Assembly (NCBI GenBank): GCA_026120185.1
Contig: JANUWF010001783.1
Span: 3,937,001-4,001,000, forward strand
DNA: 64,000 nt
From: Voacanga thouarsii
Lineage: Eukaryota; Streptophyta; Magnoliopsida; Gentianales; Apocynaceae
Reading direction: 5' to 3'
Under the pieces are notes generated by a model. The model saw only the letters and a list, made by a program, of their open reading frames with translations, was not told the DNA's origin and did no database searches. Both the position numbers and the translations under genes were made by a program. This document shows positions 33,396 through 45,984 of this stretch, piece by piece (position 1 is the first letter of the stretch; every line of letters starts with the position of its first letter).

Positions 33396-35113
33396 TGGGT
33401 ATCTTAGGCTCGTATCCTACACAGCACAGCGGAAAATAAAACGAGATACCATTCCAAGACCCACCTATGTGTAGAAAACAAGACATAAAGACAATAAAGG
33501 TAACAGTTTTTTACCTTTGTTTGATCGTCTGAAGAACAAAATTGATCTTCTTCAAGTCGATGTGCAATCCAGCAATTCTCTTATGCAAACTCCACAAGAG
33601 TTGGACGTCTAACCACTATAATCACAGTGTGTGATTCTCTCTAACAGTAATCCACACAAAGGAATACTCAAGCACCAAGATTTCTTGTGCTAGCAGAAAC
33701 AAGATGGTGGCTAAGGTTGTTTCTCAAGACAATCGAGAGAGACAGAGAGATGAGAAGGTCGAGTGTTGCTGGTTTTTCGTGTGTCCCTTTTCAGCTAGGG
33801 TTTCGTGTGTCTTGTTAATATGTCACACGAAATTTCCCTTCCCAAAACTGAGAATTCTAATCCTATTAGAATTTCCTAATTGTAATTGGAAATATCATGT
33901 TCTCACAATTACAACTTAGACCACAAATTATAACTAATTATAATTTGTTCACAATAACTTCTCTTTCTCTTAATTAACCCCACTATGTTATCAAATAACA
34001 TCTTGAGTATATAATCATCTATTGTGTGTGACCTATTAGGTTTTTCAATCAATTGGTAGTGAACATGAATTAATCCAAACGTTTTTAAGATTAATAATTC
34101 ATAATTAATTAGAATTAATCCCATTAATTCTAATTAGGATTGGTTTATTAATTCATCAATTAATAAAACTATATTCTCAAATCATGAGCGGTATCTATCA
34201 ACAAATCATGATCACCCAAGAGTCCAGGAAGTCAAGTGGCTTAACATGAACCCTTCAATAACAAACTTCAGTGCAATTAACTCATTTCACCATACAATAT
34301 CTCATTCGGTTTGGAGTACAGAACTAGTGCTAATTCCCTCCAGAATTAATTCTGGCCCGAATACAATAGTACTTGTACCAGGAACCCACTACTCTAGATA
34401 TGTATCATTTGAAACTGTTTTTAATACACAATCGTCTTGGCCAAAGACTTTCCGAGTAGTAATTCCTACAAGTGGCCGTGAGAGATTCACCCATACTATT
34501 AAGAGTGGTGAATCCTTTATTGATCCTCTCAACTACTTTCATTTACCTCACAATATACCCAATATCCATCCCATAGGCAGCCCTCGATCGATCTCCGGAT
34601 ATTGGAATCAAAGTATAAAGCTCAGCAAACAAAGTACCTTGGAGATCTCAAGTCTAAGGATACTTGCACGTTTGCTATATTAAGATTATATCACTGGTAC
34701 TAAATAGTTATCCATGTGATTATCTCAAAGTTAGGTCATCCAATGAACTTGTTCCATTAACAAGCATTCATGTGTTAACTTTGAGTATCTCAATACTCAC
34801 GGTTATGAGAACCACCGCCTGATCAAATCAGGAAGTCTAACACATGCTAGTCTTAACGCATTAATGATGTCCCGTCTCATTAATACTATGACTATGGACT
34901 ATTTAAGTACTAACACCATTCAGTATAGTAGGAATCTCATATTATGATCTCTATCATGATTTCCTTAACACAGTGTTATACTATGGACTTTATCAAATAA
35001 TTATATTACTTAAAGTAAACAAAAGAAACTATAAGATAAATAATTTCTTTTATTAAAATAAAATGTGTCGTATACAATGAACAAGTGATTGCCTCTAGGG
35101 CACAATACTAACA
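33396..35113 (-). mobile_element. inverted solo LTR of another copia-like family, 1.7 kb
   Basis: Read on the minus strand, it starts TGTTAGTATTGTGCCCTAG and ends GATACCCA (TG...CA). Protease coding of the host element stops at its left edge and resumes at its right edge, as comparison with the related copy at 50293-50605 shows. The flanks AGAGCT and AGAACT look like a worn target duplication. The open frame at 34246-34683 lies inside and is not coding. Confidence 0.75.
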
Positions 35114-36551
35114 AGAACTGGATCTTGTTTTTTATTGTAATAGAATAGTGGTTTTGAAAGATATATTATATGTACATGGATTTCGACAGAATTTGATTTC
35201 GGTTGCAAAACTAATAAATCAAGGATATTGTGTGTTTTTCCATTCTAGTATTTCTATCAGTAGAGATGGAGAAATTTTATGTACTGGGCACATGTATGGA
35301 AATCTATTCTTCTTAAATCCTATTAACAATCAATTAAATAACATTCAATCTGAACATTTAATAAGGAAGAGAAAGACCAATGTCAATGACTCTTATCTTT
35401 GGCATCTAAGGTTGGGTCATATCAACTCAACCAGGATTCAGAGGTTAATCTATGATAGACCTTTGGGCTCATTGAGATTGGAAAATTGGTCTCAGTGTGA
35501 ATTCTGCCTAATGGGAAAAATGACCAACAGGTCATTTACCCCTAAGGTGGATAGAGCCAAGGAGGTATTGAGTCTTGTTCACACTGATCTGTGTTGTCCC
35601 TTGTCTACACCAGCTAGAGGGTGTTTTGAGTATTTCATCACTTTCACAAATGATTGTACGAGGTTTGATTTTATTTACCTGAAGAGACGCAAGTCTGACT
35701 CATTTAACAAGTTCAAAGAGTTTAAGGCTGAAATGGAGTGTCGGACAGGTAAATTGACCAAGACCGTATGATTGGATCGTGGTGGAGAGTACCTCCTGGG
35801 TGAATTTAAGGATTACATGGTACATAATGGGATAGTATCCCAACTCTCTACACTAAGAACACCCCAGCAGAATGAAGTAGTTGAGAGAAGGAATATGACA
35901 TTGATGGAAATGGTCTGAAGCATGATATCCCATGCTACTCTTCCAGTGTCTTTTTGGGGATATGCCCTGGAAACAGCGGTATACATTCTAAACTTAGTAC
36001 CTTCCAAGTTAATACCTAGGACTCCCTATGAGATATGAACTGGGCGCAAGCCAAGTCTAAATCATCTTAGGATATGGGGTTGTCCAGTTTCTGTATTGGT
36101 CACGGGAGACAAGTTGGAACTAAGATCAGAATTATGCTATTTTGTTGGGTATCCAAAAAGGACAAATGGTAGTTACTTTTATCATCCTAAGGAGCAGAAA
36201 CTATTGGTAAGTACTAATGCTAGATATTTGGAGGATAATCAGAGTACTTCCACGAAAGGTTCAACTAAGTTGGAACTTGAGGAGAAGTTATCTTCAGAAT
36301 TAACTTCTTCTGACCCAATTGTAGAACAAGAAAAGGCACAGCCTCAAGAGCCTATACAATTAGAGCCTCGTCTTAGTGGGACAGTGTCAAGGGTTCTGGA
36401 GAGCTGGATCGGAGAAGCTTTCGAACTAGTCTCCGACCATCAGGAACAAGACCCCACTAGATACGAGGAGGCTATTGCTGATGCCGATACAAATCTATGG
36501 CATGAAGCAATGAAAGTCAAGATTGAGTCTATGTACTTCAATCAGGTTTAG
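35114..36551 (+). pseudogene. copia protease end, GAG-pre-integrase and integrase
   Basis: VLKDILYVHGFRQNLISVAK is the protease C-terminal motif. LWHLRLGHINSTRIQRLI (His of the HHCC finger) and CEFCLMGKMTNRSF (Cys pair) form the pre-integrase zinc finger. LSLVHTDLCCPLSTPARG holds the first catalytic Asp. After a stop at 35769 the core continues (second Asp near LDRGGEY). The C-terminal VGYPKRTNGSYFYHP segment follows at about 36138. Stops near 35917 and 36036 also interrupt it. Confidence 0.9.
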
Positions 36552-36559
36552 AATTTTGT

Positions 36560-37190
36560 AGCTTCACCTGAAGGGATAAAACCCATTGGGTGTAAGTAGG
36601 TATATTAGAGAAAGAGGGGAGTGGATGGGAAGGTGAAAACCTTCAAAGCTAGGCTTGTGGCGAAAGGGTATACATAGAAATGGGAAATCGATTGTGAGGA
36701 AACCTTTTCCCCGGTAGCCATACTTAAGTCCATCCGTGTCCTTCTTGCCATCACATGTCATTATGACTATGAGATATGGCAAATGAATGTCAAGACGGCA
36801 TTTTTAAATGGCCATCTTAGCGAAGACATCTATACATCCCAACTAGAAGGTTTTATTACTAAAGACCAAGAACATATGGTTTGCAAGTATAAGAAGTTTA
36901 TGGATTTAAGTAGACATCGAGAGCATAGAATATTCGTTTTGACAAAACTGTAAAGTCTTATGACTATATTCAAAACAAGGATGAACTATGCATGTACAGA
37001 AAACTTGAAGGCATTAATGTAGTATTTCTTATCTTGTATGTGGATGACATTCTACTCCTTGAAAATGATGTAGAGTTATTATCATCTACAAAGGTTTGGC
37101 TGTCTAGTCAATTTAGTATGAAGGACCTAGGAGAAGCCAGCTACATTCTTGGGATTAGAATTCTTAGAAATAGAAAGTAGAGAATGTTAG
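36560..37190 (+). pseudogene. copia reverse transcriptase
   Basis: FKARLVAKGYT- and ETFSPVAILKSIRVLLAI-type motifs (36640-36750), QMNVKTAFLNGHLSEDIY (about 36780-36835), and the intact active-site box in FLILYVDDILLLEND (37037-37048), then MKDLGEASYILGI. Stops near 36599, 36676, 36951 and 37178 and a frameshift after 36850 disable it. Confidence 0.9.
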
Positions 37191-37289
37191 AATTATCCCA
37201 AGCGGCATACATTGACAAAATGCTGGTCAGGTACAGCATAAACTCATGCAAGGTAGCTCTAATTCCTTACAGACATAAGTTGTCTTTTT

Positions 37290-38020
37290 CTTTAAGGGAC
37301 TGTCCAAAGTTTCAATAAGAAAAGGACAGAATGAGTAGGATTCCCTACGCTTCGACTGTGGGAAGTCTCATGTATGCCATGCTGTGTACTAGGCCAAATA
37401 TCTGCTTTGTCGTAGGCTTGGTTAGTAGATATCAGTCAAACCCTGAGGAGGTTCATTGACAAACTATAAAGCATGTTTTCAAGTATCTCAAAGGAATGAG
37501 AGATTATATGCTAGTTTACAAGGCTGATGACTTAGTTCCTACAGGATACATAGACTCAAACTTCCAGGTGGATAAGGTTAAGAGGAAATCCACTAGTGGA
37601 TATGTCTTCACCTTTTCTGGAGGAGCCATTTCTTGGAGAAGTATCAAGCAATCTTACATTGCTAACTCAACCATAGAAGCTAAGTATGTGGCAGCTTCGG
37701 AGGCATCTAAGGAAGCAGTCTGGCTCCGAAAGTTTCTTTCAGAACTTGGAGTCGTGCCACACATGGATAGGTCGATTGTGATGTATTGCGATAACACTGG
37801 AGCAGTATCATAATCTAAAGCACCCAGGAACCACAAAAAGAGGAAGTACATCGACAGGAAATACCACCTGATCCGAGATTTCATCCAGATACGGGAAGTC
37901 GTGGTGGAATAGATTGCCTCCGAGAACAATCTAACTGATCCATTCACCAAGCCTTTAGCTGAGAGAGTCTTCAAGAGACACTTAGATGCTACAGGGGTGG
38001 GCACCTACAGACTTACTTAG
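37290..38020 (+). pseudogene. copia RNase H and C-terminus
   Basis: MLVYKADDLVPTGYIDSNFQ, KSTSGYVFTFSGGAISWRS, NSTIEAKYVAASEASKEAVW and MYCDNTGAVS are the four conserved RNase H blocks, with the acidic catalytic residues kept. A stop at 37811 precedes the C-terminal DPFTKPLAERVF region. A purine-containing stretch then leads to the 3' LTR. Confidence 0.9.
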
Positions 38021-38042
38021 TCTTAGAGTGCAAGTGGTAGAT

Positions 38043-39455
38043 TGTTGGAAAATATGCCCTCTTAGACTAGGTTTCTGATGTAAAAATCGAATATTTTAAT
38101 AAAAGAATTTATTTTCAGAAATTGTTTGTGAATTTATATTTTATTTGTGCACAATTACGTTTGGAAAAGACCTATTGTGATTAAGTAAGTGGTCCATGTG
38201 AATGAAGGTCTTTCACAATAAAGTATGGATCACGGGTTACTTAACACATAAACATTCGTTCTCAATCGATTGATGAGAATGGGAATCCCATCATATTTAG
38301 GTTATTATATTGTAAATTCCAAATGGGAAATGGCTTACCTTTAGCCAGTGAGTAGTCCACTCACTTCATGACATAAGCCTATTTCGAATACGTAGAACAT
38401 GACATGTAGTAGTGGTTTCTTAAAAAGTATTAAATGGTATAAACCTAGACTACTATTGCTACAGCGTGGATTAGTACTCTACAACTTGAGTAAGAGTTGG
38501 TGGTCTGACAAAGTTGGAAGCATATACTTTGATATGTTATAGTTGAGGTTCTATCGTAAGGCCAATATACTTGCATGTTGAGTATGTGTGACTAGTTAGT
38601 TAAGACAAACTTGTACAAAATAGTTTCTATACTATGTCGCCCCTTGTGGTTGTTTGAATGATCTAAATATCCAAAGCCCTGGGAAACATGACTTGGATGT
38701 TTGCTTTAGGGTAGCTCCCTTAAAAAGTAGAAACAATCCAAGAAGTTATGGATCATTAGACTATAAGCCTAAGGATAGGAGATGTCATTTAGAGAGGTGT
38801 TAGTATACTTCTTCCTCTCTAAATGTACGGCGATGTAGAGAGGGGTATTTTAGTCATTACACCTGTAGGTCGGAGACTTTGCTAACGCAGCATTGTCCTT
38901 GGGGTCAATATTTCCTTATGGTGATATTAGGAAATATTTAAAGCGTAAAATACAACTATTTATATGGCAAGGGTATTTTGGTCATTTTAGTAGCTAAGGC
39001 GGTGTGTCTTTTGGTCCCTACTATAGACCGTGAGTCCTAATTAAATTCAGGCTAAAGAATTGGTCTTAAATTAAATGAAATTTATTTTATTTAAGTAGTC
39101 TGATTTAATTATTGGACTAGAATAAAATAAAGTCCATAGAGAGAGAAAATTAATTAAATTAGTTTGGTGGGTTAATTAATTATTCAGGGCATTGGCCCAG
39201 TTTGAATAATTAAAGATTAACTTGAGACTAAACTAATATAAGTTTGTTAATTAGACTAGTTTATTTGGGCTGGGAAATTAATTATTTGTTGGGCCAATTA
39301 GTTGGTTCTAATTAGAATAATTAATTTAGTCAAAAAGGTTAAACTAAGAGTCTAATGGCCCAGTCCAGTTTAACCTATGGTTTTATTTAGGTTAAACAGG
39401 AAGATTGGAAACAACGTGGTTTTTGACGGCTTATTCTCTGTGAAAAGATCCAGAC

Positions 39456-39508
<53 letters not shown>

Positions 39509-39849
39509 GAAAATATTCCTTAGCTTGTGAGTTGTTCACCAAACAGAATTAGGCAGGCCATATACTGGAAGATCGAGAGTTTGGCATTCTCCTACATGCA
39601 AAGACAGAGTAGGAGGCTTGCAGAAATCACACTAGAGGTTTCCACCAATACACCTATCCCAGTTCCACACATTCCAGTCCAACCAATTCTTAGAATGAGG
39701 AAAAAAGGTAAAACTTTTAAACCTCGGAACCTGTACAGAGCTCAGCCGGCGTTGACTCTATTCGAATGTTTCCCTGTTCTTCAGTTTTTTCAGTTTTTTT
39801 TGTTTTCGCTTCCGCTGCGTGCCTTTTGTTTTCCCTTTTTATGCCTTCA
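38043..39849 (+). repeat. 3' LTR of the copia element, 1807 bp
   Basis: Starts TGTTGGAAAATATGCCC and ends ATGCCTTCA, followed by ATTAG. The (CT)n tract at 39457-39506 is about 50 bp, against about 19 bp in the 5' LTR. A GC-rich block of about 26 bp present in the 5' LTR is missing near 39750. Confidence 0.95.
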
Positions 39850-40058
39850 ATTAGTAACGGTAAAAATAATCTTTTATGAAATTTCTTTTTCTTTCTTATT
39901 TTGCTTTCTTTTTTTTCCCCCTTCTTCTTTCTTCACAAACCCTCTCATCTCCCTACTGCCATCACCAACTCTTTATGTCCTCTCTCTCTCTCTGTGTGTC
40001 ATTGTCACCCACTATGCCTCTACCACTATCTTCATCTTGAGAAGGTTTATACTAGTAG

Positions 40059-40457
40059 GTAAGTAATTTATGTAGAATACATAAGTTATTCTTTAACCAA
40101 TAAAAATAAAACATGTGGAGAGTAAATGCCAACTCAACCTTATAAAGTAGATGTCAACTTGACTCATTTATTTTGATTGAGCTAGCATCTACTTTTCACA
40201 AGATGAAATTGAGTTTGTCATCCACTTTTTAAGTTTGATTTGGCATTCATTCTCTATATAAGTTACACTTTAACTAATAAAAATAAAACATGTGAAGAGT
40301 GAATACCAACTTAACCTTGAAAAGTGGATGCCAACTCAATTCAAAATAAATGAGTTAAGTTGACATCCACTTTTTAAGGTTTAGTTAGCATTCACTCTTC
40401 ACATGTTTTATTTTTATTGGTTAAAGAGTAACTTATGTATTGTACATAAGTTACTCG
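40059..40457. repeat. long foldback (inverted repeat) element
   Basis: The left arm (GTAAGTAATTTATGTA, then ACTCTTTAACC-like and AATAAAAATAAAACATGTG) is matched in reverse complement by the right arm over well over 100 bp. A second nested pair around 40260-40340 repeats the same arm sequence. The whole segment could fold into one long hairpin. There is no coding capacity. It could be a MITE or foldback transposon; no target duplication was confirmed. Confidence 0.8.
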
Positions 40458-41366
40458 CCCTCTACTATAAACATTCTCTTTCATCTCTTTTTCATCCCTT
40501 ATTGGAATATTAAACCAAGTCATTAATTGGAACTTTTATTAGTTTTGTTATTTACTAGTTTTAATTATAGTGAGCCATGTTTTTAATAATTTCTTAATGT
40601 TGATTATTTTCCTAATAGTAAAGTTACTATTATTCTACGTATGATAGCGGTAGGAAGTTATACTCCATTATTGTTCTATTTCCATTAGAAGTCAAGATTT
40701 CTTATACCTATATATGTAGAATTATGAATCCCTTTGATATATGGGGGTCATTCAGAATTAGCATCCAAGAGCTTTAGTGCTCCAACTTCATATTTTTTAC
40801 TTAATAAAAGTATCACTATTTGCCTTACTAAAATTCTGATTTGTTGTTTTTCTTTATTTAAATCTTTCACCCTTTTTCTCCTCTGGGTGCTACCACTACT
40901 CTTCTCATCAATTTCCATAGAGGAGGAATAAGAGGGAAAATATCTCCACAAAAATATAGAAAAAAAAAACTACAACTGTTATGCTAGAAGTTAGACCAAG
41001 AAAAGTTGATCAAATTCCAGCACCATCTACTCTACCTTATCTCACAACTGTCTTCGTCTTCTCTTTAACTTTTTGCCTCCCCTAGTTGCCACTACTACTT
41101 CCCTATTCAATTTTCACAAAAGAGGAAAAAGAGGAAAAAATTGAACAATAAAAACCAATATTCTAAATATTCTAATTTTCACAAATAGTACTATACAGGC
41201 AACCAATATTAGATAGTCAATAAAATAATTATGGTTATTTTTTATGTGGGTTGTGTAAGTATTCACATTTAAAGCATAAAAATGGGTTTACAAGACAAAA
41301 ATTGTAGTTCAATCTTCTTTCTTCTTTCTTTCTCAATCTTTTTCTGGGATTTTAGGATTAGGGCTT

Positions 41367-41407
<41 letters not shown>

Positions 41408-41597
41408 GTATGCATGTATAGATGGTTTGCAAAAGAGAATTAGATTAAATAAAGGGAATTGTAGTGATGGAAATATTGTAATAGAAAAATGGAGATAATG
41501 TGCATGTCTGTGTGTTTGAGCTAGTTGAAAAGGACTTCTGGTGCTAAACTGAGATGGTTAAAGGCCGAAGATGATAATGATTCCCTAGTGAGCTTCG
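40458..41597. other. intergenic DNA, no gene seen
   Basis: AT-rich with a (TA)n microsatellite at 41369-41405. The small frames on both strands around 40734-40951 have no recognisable similarity. Confidence 0.5.
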
Positions 41598-42366
41598 TGT
41601 TAGGGTAAAACAGGGGATGCATAGTAGCAGTAGACAAACACAAAAGCTAAGTCAACAACAAAGTAACTCAACAATAATCGTTTAACACCCTTCTTCTTAT
41701 AAAACCCCACACTTGAATGAAAATAATAGGAGAACCAAGAAAGATGAAACGCCGGCAATAATGGAAGCTAAAAACACAACAAAACACAAAATAAGAGACA
41801 CCAATTTTTTTGCTTGAAAAACCTCTCCAATATGAAGAGAAAAAACCGCAGGACCTTTTGGTCCCCCCAAAAAATATCTACTATCAACAAAAAGAAAAAC
41901 AATGGTGTTTCTGCCACAACCACAACAAAGTACAGCCACAATGAAGCCAAAATTTTATTTAAAGTAAACAAAGAGATGAAAATTAGAGAGAATGCACCAA
42001 AAAATTAGCTACTGTTCGAAGCCCATAACTCTGGATCTGGCCATAAAAAATTAATCACCACCATTAAAATGTAGAGCTATCTCTCCTCTGCAACATATCC
42101 AAATTTGAGCTAAATTGGAAAACAAAACACCATCTGATTGTCTAATAGAAGTACACTGTTCAAACTAGAAAAATGTGGCTTCCTCTCTCCCTATTTTCGG
42201 AAAGCACTCGGCCCTTACATTCACTGATGTTGTTTCTTATTGTGTTCTATCTCTCTATGTTGACTGGACACAAAGCATTTTCTTTTGTTGTTTTTAGCAG
42301 TATAGGCCATAAAGGTTGGTTGGCTTATTTATTGAGCATAGTTGGGAGGTACCTACCTACCCAACA
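41598..42366 (-). repeat. 3' LTR of the minus-strand copia element, 769 bp
   Basis: On the minus strand it starts TGTTGGGTAGGTAGG just after a purine tract (GGGAGGCTGGAGATT, about 42367-42382) and ends CCCTAACA. The lower 400 bp match 63687-64000. Confidence 0.88.
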
Positions 42367-42383
42367 AATCTCCAGCCTCCCAA

Positions 42384-43975
42384 CTATATGGAGGAACTTG
42401 TCATCCTAGCAAGAGAACAACAAACCTGAAATTTCCATCTAGGCAAGACTCTACCTATCATGTTAGCCCCATTTTCATCTGTATGGATTTTCTCAAATGC
42501 CCCAAACTTCTTATTCAACGCATCATGTATCCAATGATACCTCATATTAATATGTTTAGATCTTGAATGAAAAGAATAATTTTTGCCATGATGAATAGAA
42601 CTTTGACTATCACAAAGTAGCATATACCTCTCTTGAGAGCAACCAAGTTCTTTCATAAACTTCTCCATCCACAGCAACTCTGTACAAGTCTCTATAGCAG
42701 CTATAAACTCTGCCTCCATAGTTGACGCAGCAACATATTCCGATAAAAATAAGACTGCCATGCCACAGCTCCCCCTACAAAGGTAATCAAGAATCCTGAA
42801 TTAGACTTTCTGGAATCAAAATCTCCAGCCATGTCTGAATCTGTATACTCTACAAGGATAAGTTTTTCACTCCCAATGTAAAGCTTCAAGTCAGAAATAC
42901 CACGAAGATATCTCAGCTTCTATTTCATAACATTTTAATGTCTCTCCTTGGGTTTGAAAGAAAACGACTAAGCAAACCTACTGCATAAGCTATGTCAGGT
43001 CTTATACATACCATTACATATATCAAACTACCAACTACTGAGGAAAAAGGAAATCTCTGCATGTCTTATTTTTCTGTCTTTATGGAAGGATTCTACTCGG
43101 TACTTAACTTGAAATGAGCTACGAGAGGAGTTCTTACAGCATTTGCTTTACCCATTTGGAATCTCTGAAGTATATTTTTATGTAATCTTCTTGAGATAAC
43201 CATAGCTTTCTAGCCACCCTATCACGTGTGACTCTTGCATCAAGAATCTACTTTATGTGTCCCAAGTCCTTCATAGCAAATAACTTGCTCAATTGTTGCT
43301 TCAACTTAGCAATCTTGGAAGCACTTTAACCAATAATAAGCATGTCATCAACATAAAGGAATAAAATAATAAAATCATTGGTAGAGAATTTTTACACAAA
43401 TACACAATGGTTAGAAGTTGTCTTCCGTAGCCCTATTACCCCATGACTAACTCAAACTTCTTATACCATTATCTTGCTACCTGTTTCACACCATACAAGC
43501 TCTTCTTCAACTTGCACACATAATCTTCTTTGCCTTTCACCTGAAAGCCCTCTACCTATTTCATGTGTATCTCCTCTTCTAAATCACCATGGAGAAAAGC
43601 TGTCTTCATATCCATCTGCTCAATCTCCAAATTTAGATTTGCAACTAAGCCAATAACCACTATGATAGAAAACATTTTCACAACACGTGAAAAAATTGCA
43701 GCAAAGTCGACTCTCTTTTCTTTACTCTATCCCTTGACAACCAATCTAGTTTTATATCGTGAATGAGATGAATTTTCTTCTTTCTTCAATCTGTGAACCC
43801 AATGATTTTTCAAAGCTCTCTTGCTCTTAGGTAACTGCATCAATTCAAATGTATGATTGTCTTGTAGAGATTTTATCTTTTCTTCCATTGCTTTAACCCA
43901 CTGAACCTTCTGTTCACTATCCACTGCTTCCTTATAGAACTTTGGTTCTTCCCCATTAGTTAAGCTAATATATTC
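42384..43975 (-). pseudogene. copia reverse transcriptase and RNase H (second half of pol)
   Basis: From the high end: EYISLTNGEEPKFYKEAV, WVKAMEEKIKSLQDNHTFEL (pre-RT block), SRYKTRLVVKG, then RT in broken frames with an intact YVDDMLI box (43344-43355) and LSKLFAMKDLGH. RNase H follows: LVEYTDSDMAGDFDSRKSNSG, TMEAEFIAAIETCTELLWM, MLLCDSQSSIHHGKN. Several stops and frameshifts occur, mainly in 43000-43700. Confidence 0.9.
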
Positions 43976-45545
43976 TGATAAGTGTTCATTATGTCCGTAT
44001 TTATTAGTCATTTTGTACTGAGTTATGCTAAATTTATGATCATATAACTACTCATTTCCCTTATTTTTGCAATATTTTATGTAAAATGCATAAATAAGAG
44101 ATAACTGAAGAAATAAGGTAAAAACATAGCAAATAAGTATCAAACCAGTGCCAGGTATAGAGGTAAATAGGCGCCGATTTAGAACAAAGAGTTTAGGAAA
44201 CGATTCTGTAAATAACATGTGCTGATTTGAAGATATATAGGCATCGATTGCACTAATCAATGGTACCAATTTGTTTACTAAAACGGCACCAATATTTATA
44301 AAGAGTTAAGAAGTTAGAACAACACGATTAACAGGCGCCAAATAGAAAGACAGACAGGTACCAGTTTAGAGCAGAATTTTAAGATTTTCAAGAAAAAGTG
44401 CACAACAGGCGCTGGTCTGGCTTTACAATAGGCGTCGATTTATATCGGGATAAGCCAGTACATAGCAAATTTTCATGAGTTTTCAAAGAGCAATATAAAT
44501 AGCTACTACTGTTTCCTTGTCAAGAACAGAACCAGAAGAAGGAGAGCCACTCACAAGCCCTAGAACACCAAGGAGAAGCTCAAGGAAGGATTCAAGTCTC
44601 ATTTGGAGGAAATGAGAGCATCTTCAAGAGGAAATTGCAAGAGGAAGAAGAGGCCAACTTATCTATGAGTTTATTTTCTTTTCCCTTACATTTTCTTGTT
44701 GATTTTGATTGCACTTTTGTTGATTTATGATGTATTTAAATGATTGAAACCTTATTTTGTTATATCTTGACATCTATTGAGTTATTTACAAATTATTTTT
44801 TGTATTCAATCACTTGTCGTATATTATGTATTTCAATTGGTTGGATTTTCTTGTCCTAATGATTTTGAAAGATGATATTAGGATTTAGAGGCTCGATTGT
44901 TATGTTTACTTTATAAGTTTCTCTTAAATTGCCTCAAGAGAGGGGTTTGAGGGTAAGAATTAGGTTATTGAAGGGTTGTGAGGTTACCTAGAGATAGGGG
45001 CTTCATTTCTCCCAAATTAGATGGGTAGTGGATTTGAATGCCTCTTAAGATTGATTAGTGAGGCAGAGATACCAACTAATTGATATAAGGATAGGGGGCT
45101 CATAACTCGAGAGAGTCTTGTATGATATTATCCATTAGTCCCTAATTTAAGTTGTCAATTAGCTAATTCAAGTGGTTGAGGTTTGACTTGATTTGGAAGA
45201 TTCTATTTATTTGTATTGCTTATCTCTTTATTTCTTTCATTGGGCTTGTGACTTTAGGTAAATTCTAATATGATGGGGTTGGCTAATTCCCTTAATGATT
45301 CGTCAATTTTTCTTAGATAATAGGTTGACCAAATAATGAGATAACAGCATAGTAAAAGTACTTGCTACCTTACTCAAGGGAAACAATACTTACTATTAAA
45401 ACTCTATGCTACACGATGGGTATACTTGTCTAAATGCATGTTGTGTATTAGTGATTTTGGTACTTTATATTTAAACTTGATTAATTTGTGTGAATCGTTG
45501 AAACTATTTCCTACGCACAAGAATATTCACACAAAGCACGCATCA
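43976..45545 (+). repeat. 5' LTR of the Athila-like element, 1570 bp
   Basis: Starts TGATAAGTGTTCATT after TATTC. The second half (from about 44835) matches 54272-54438 and 60638-61184. Region 44145-44441 holds ten loose repeats of a motif built on ACAGGCGCCGATTT. Confidence 0.88.
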
Positions 45546-45551
45546 AGTATT

Positions 45552-45569
45552 TGGCATCATTGCCAGGGA
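45552..45569 (+). other. Athila-type primer binding site
   Basis: TGGCATCATTGCCAGGGA differs from the tRNA-Asp site usual in Athila elements (TGGCGCCGTTGCCGGGGA) mainly by transitions, as expected from decay of methylated CpG sites. Confidence 0.85.
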
Positions 45570-45984
45570 TTGAATGGAAATATTTTGAATTGCTTGAGTT
45601 TTGTTGATTTTTTTTTTTTTGTAATTATACTTAATAGTAAATATAACTAAGTTATACCTATGTAGTTTTACATGTTATTTGTGGATAAATGTTTGTATGC
45701 AGACTTTAGAATTAAATTTATTTATGTAAGCATATTTGAAAATTCTTTTGTTGTTGTTGTTGTGAATGTTTTGTTTTTGGTTTAAAATTTAGAAAATTAA
45801 TTATTCATTCATTGATTCTTTCATATGATATTCATAGATTTGTTGAGTAAATGGTACACAACTATCCTTTTGTTTTGAGTTCATATTGGGTTTGAAGCGA
45901 TCCTTTTTAGATCCTTTGAAAAATCGTTTTGATCATGGGAGTAATATTGGTTTTGTGTTTTGATTGAAGAAGATCTTTTCTTAT

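Larger units (their letters stand above)
28956..39849 (+). mobile_element. complete Ty1/copia retrotransposon with 1.8-kb LTRs
   Basis: The LTRs start TGTTGG and end TTCA. The 5-bp duplication ATTAG flanks the element (28951-28955 and 39850-39854). The order is LTR, methionine-tRNA PBS, a 1.67-kb leader, gag, protease, integrase, RT, RNase H, LTR, with integrase before RT as in copia. The protease region is interrupted by a foreign inverted solo LTR (33396-35113). Stops occur in every domain. The same family recurs as a solo LTR at 58749-60559, and a diverged relative lies at about 47962-54271. Lineage within copia was not assigned. Confidence 0.95.

Noticed and set aside
34246..34683. 145-residue open frame
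   Set aside because: It lies inside the inverted solo LTR and has no domain; LTRs of this family are not coding.
39527..40066. 179-residue open frame at the end of the copia 3' LTR
   Set aside because: It starts inside the LTR, runs through low-complexity T-rich sequence past the element border and has no known motif.
41598..42366. Independent solo LTR unrelated to the right end of the window
   Set aside because: RT and RNase H follow on the minus strand directly from its purine tract, and the matching LTR with PBS is at 63687, so both belong to one element.
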